Assembly (NCBI RefSeq): GCF_023657445.1
Contig: NZ_JAGTWY010000001.1
Span: 1,364,001 to 1,428,000 of the forward strand
Reading direction: 5' to 3'
Source: Marinobacter sediminum
GTDB lineage: Bacteria; Pseudomonadota; Gammaproteobacteria; Pseudomonadales; Oleiphilaceae
DNA: 64,000 nucleotides
The notes below the pieces were generated by a model. It made no database searches. It was not told the origin of the DNA and was given only the letters and a program-made list of their open reading frames with translations. Shown here piece by piece: positions 62,510 through 64,000 of this stretch. The position numbers were made by a program, and so were the translations under genes. How positions within the stretch are numbered: the first letter of the stretch is position 1; each line of letters opens with the position of its first letter.

Positions 62510-64000
62510 TTATTCTGTTTGGAGCAAGAGGTTCGACAGCACGAGCGAATAAGTAGGCTCGTACCAACCGTAGCGATCAAAGTCTGAGAGAACTCGCGCA
62601 CCCAGTTTTAATTCGGGCAATGAAGGCGTTAAGTCTTCGAAACGGGCTTTACCTGCGGTAACAGCGGCCATGAAGATCGGTAGATATGCGACCGCTCTTG
62701 AAAACCCAACATCCGGTAAACGCTTCAGTTCGTCGGGGAAGTCTTGCTGATGTATCCAGTTCGTCAGTTCTACTTTGAACCATTCGGGCCATCTCTGATC
62801 GTCGGCGTGATTACGGCGCAAATCTTCGAAACAATATTTCGCGAATACATAGGGGACTTGCTGCAGATTCAGATGCTCTGGCTCTTTTAGATACTGAGCA
62901 AGATGCGCAAAGCAGGGGATAGATTCAGAGACGCTTTTAATTCTGTCTTGAACAACTTTTTCGGCGAACTCCTCTGGAATACCCTTTTCGACCAGAAACT
63001 TCTTTTGCGACGCTCTAACATCCACCCATGTGTGAACAGCCACCGTCTCCCAGATTACCGCAAGCTCATTACTCATCCGCCGGCAGAAATCTGGATCAAA
63101 TTCCAGGCGGAACACTGCGACCGCCATTGCAGCTGAATTGGCCGCTAACGCTTTCCAAGCCTCAAATGCGGACAGCGGAAGAGAACTGAAGCGATCTTTT
63201 AGCGATCGCAGATAATCCCAACCGCTGTGCGACAGGTCCTCCGCCATCGCCGCAATGACATCATGAAAAACATTAGGGTTGTGTCTCGGATGAAACAGTT
63301 TCGCTGCTGCGTGTAAGGTTTTCGGCGCACTTCCGTTAGTCTCGACGGGGCCCTCTGTGACCCAAACCGTTGGCCGAAACTTCACTTTCGACTCGGCTGG
63401 CGTAAACAGTAGCCAAGGGCCGTTTTTCATCATTTTCGTGGGGATCTCGAAAACGCCCATTCCGACACCTTCGGAAAAGCGCTCAGTTACGGCGACTGAT
63501 TCAGCCTGAGGGTCATCTAGGCGCATACCAGAAACGCCTGAAAAACTGCCAGATGTTGCAGACCTATCCGCAATGACCTCTAATCGGCCAATTGAATTTG
63601 GGCCTTCGAGGCGAGCGTTGTAACGAACAACATCGATCTGCTTTAGCATCTGGTCGGTTTCAATTCGGATTCTGACAAAAGCATCTTGGTTGATAGCCGT
63701 ACCCAACATTTGCTGGATATCTTCCTGAAACGCATAGAGACTAATTTGTTGTGGCTGCTTGTTAACCGTGAACGGGTAATACCTTCGGAAGTTGGGAACG
63801 TCCTGGGATATAAGTTCGAGGCAAACGAAAAACTGTTCTCGACTATCAGGCCTGGGCGTCAACGTCATTGACGTTTCGATCAACTGGTCGAGCGACATCA
63901 AGCCGCTTTTAATCTCATTGCCCTCTTCGTCAAAAAGCTGAACTCCCGTTTTCGGGTAAGGCAATCTCAGAACGACAGGCTCTGACGGCTTGATACCATC
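62510..64000 (-). CDS. druH: Druantia type III DruH, 5' end outside window
   Basis: An open frame of about 496 codons that continues to the window edge without a stop; the TTG at 63964 is not a convincing start because the frame stays open upstream. No enzyme motif is visible. It is a mixed alpha/beta protein with a helical C-terminal third (DFPDELKRLPDVGFSRAVAYL). Its position directly before druE, 12 bases away, identifies it as the likely partner of DruE; DruH has no known domain. An alternative is an uncharacterised helicase partner. Confidence 0.6.
   Translation of the reverse strand, partial: DGIKPSEPVVLRLPYPKTGVQLFDEEGNEIKSGLMSLDQLIETSMTLTPRPDSREQFFVCLELISQDVPNFRRYYPFTVNKQPQQISLYAFQEDIQQMLGTAINQDAFVRIRIETDQMLKQIDVVRYNARLEGPNSIGRLEVIADRSATSGSFSGVSGMRLDDPQAESVAVTERFSEGVGMGVFEIPTKMMKNGPWLLFTPAESKVKFRPTVWVTEGPVETNGSAPKTLHAAAKLFHPRHNPNVFHDVIAAMAEDLSHSGWDYLRSLKDRFSSLPLSAFEAWKALAANSAAMAVAVFRLEFDPDFCRRMSNELAVIWETVAVHTWVDVRASQKKFLVEKGIPEEFAEKVVQDRIKSVSESIPCFAHLAQYLKEPEHLNLQQVPYVFAKYCFEDLRRNHADDQRWPEWFKVELTNWIHQQDFPDELKRLPDVGFSRAVAYLPIFMAAVTAGKARFEDLTPSLPELKLGARVLSDFDRYGWYEPTYSLVLSNLLLQTE

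Noticed and set aside
1..64000. CRISPR arrays, tRNA or rRNA genes, insertion sequences
   Set aside because: None recognised on reading; no regularly spaced repeats and no transposase or integrase frames.

Overview
The window looks like a chromosomal segment of a marine gammaproteobacterium. Marinobacter or a close relative is my best guess, judged from gene content (a T2SS cluster, a Fnr/Anr-type regulator, and an AGPS-like/GlpD/FGGY-kinase operon) and moderately GC-rich coding sequence. No rRNA, tRNA, CRISPR array or transposase was seen, so the genus is an inference.

The left half (about 1-30,650) is mostly housekeeping and envelope genes. A partial J-domain-like gene (1-559, minus) precedes a plus-strand triad of TonB-dependent receptor, periplasmic substrate-binding protein and hybrid histidine kinase (692-5794). 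This converges on glutathione reductase, a GNAT acetyltransferase and the type II secretion genes gspM-L-K-J-I-H-G-F-E (7951-15693, all minus). gspC is divergent and is followed by a LapG-type periplasmic protease gene; gspD and gspN are absent. Next come an overlapping operon of AGPS-like FAD oxidase, glycerol-3-phosphate dehydrogenase and FGGY kinase, then a phosphoribosyltransferase, a Fnr-type regulator, an MFS transporter, a HhH-GPD DNA glycosylase, an SDR enzyme, a DUF2799-like lipoprotein, an Old Yellow Enzyme, a SOUL-type protein and a small membrane protein.

The right half (30,645-64,000) is a dense defence island, almost all on the minus strand. Read from left to right it holds: a four-gene Mks/Wadjet condensin system with its Toprim subunit gene first; a divergent, unrecognised 541-residue membrane protein with a candidate Mrr-like nuclease motif; an OGFr-like protein; a translationally coupled HIT-hydrolase/DUF3883 pair; an Ada-like zinc-motif protein; a relic of a second mksE; an AT-rich membrane metallopeptidase; a type II Zorya system (zorA, zorB, zorE); relics of an ArdC-like metallopeptidase and of what may be a BREX Lon-like protein tail; a DUF262/HNH type IV-like restriction enzyme; a type I R-M locus whose hsdS carries an in-frame amber codon and an apparent small deletion; and a Druantia type III locus (druE, with druH running off the window).

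The island shows both live multi-gene operons, joined by 4-8 nt overlaps, and decayed pieces, which indicates repeated gain and loss. The best candidates for undescribed biology are the 541-residue membrane protein, the HIT/DUF3883 pair, and the metallopeptidase gene just downstream of zorE.
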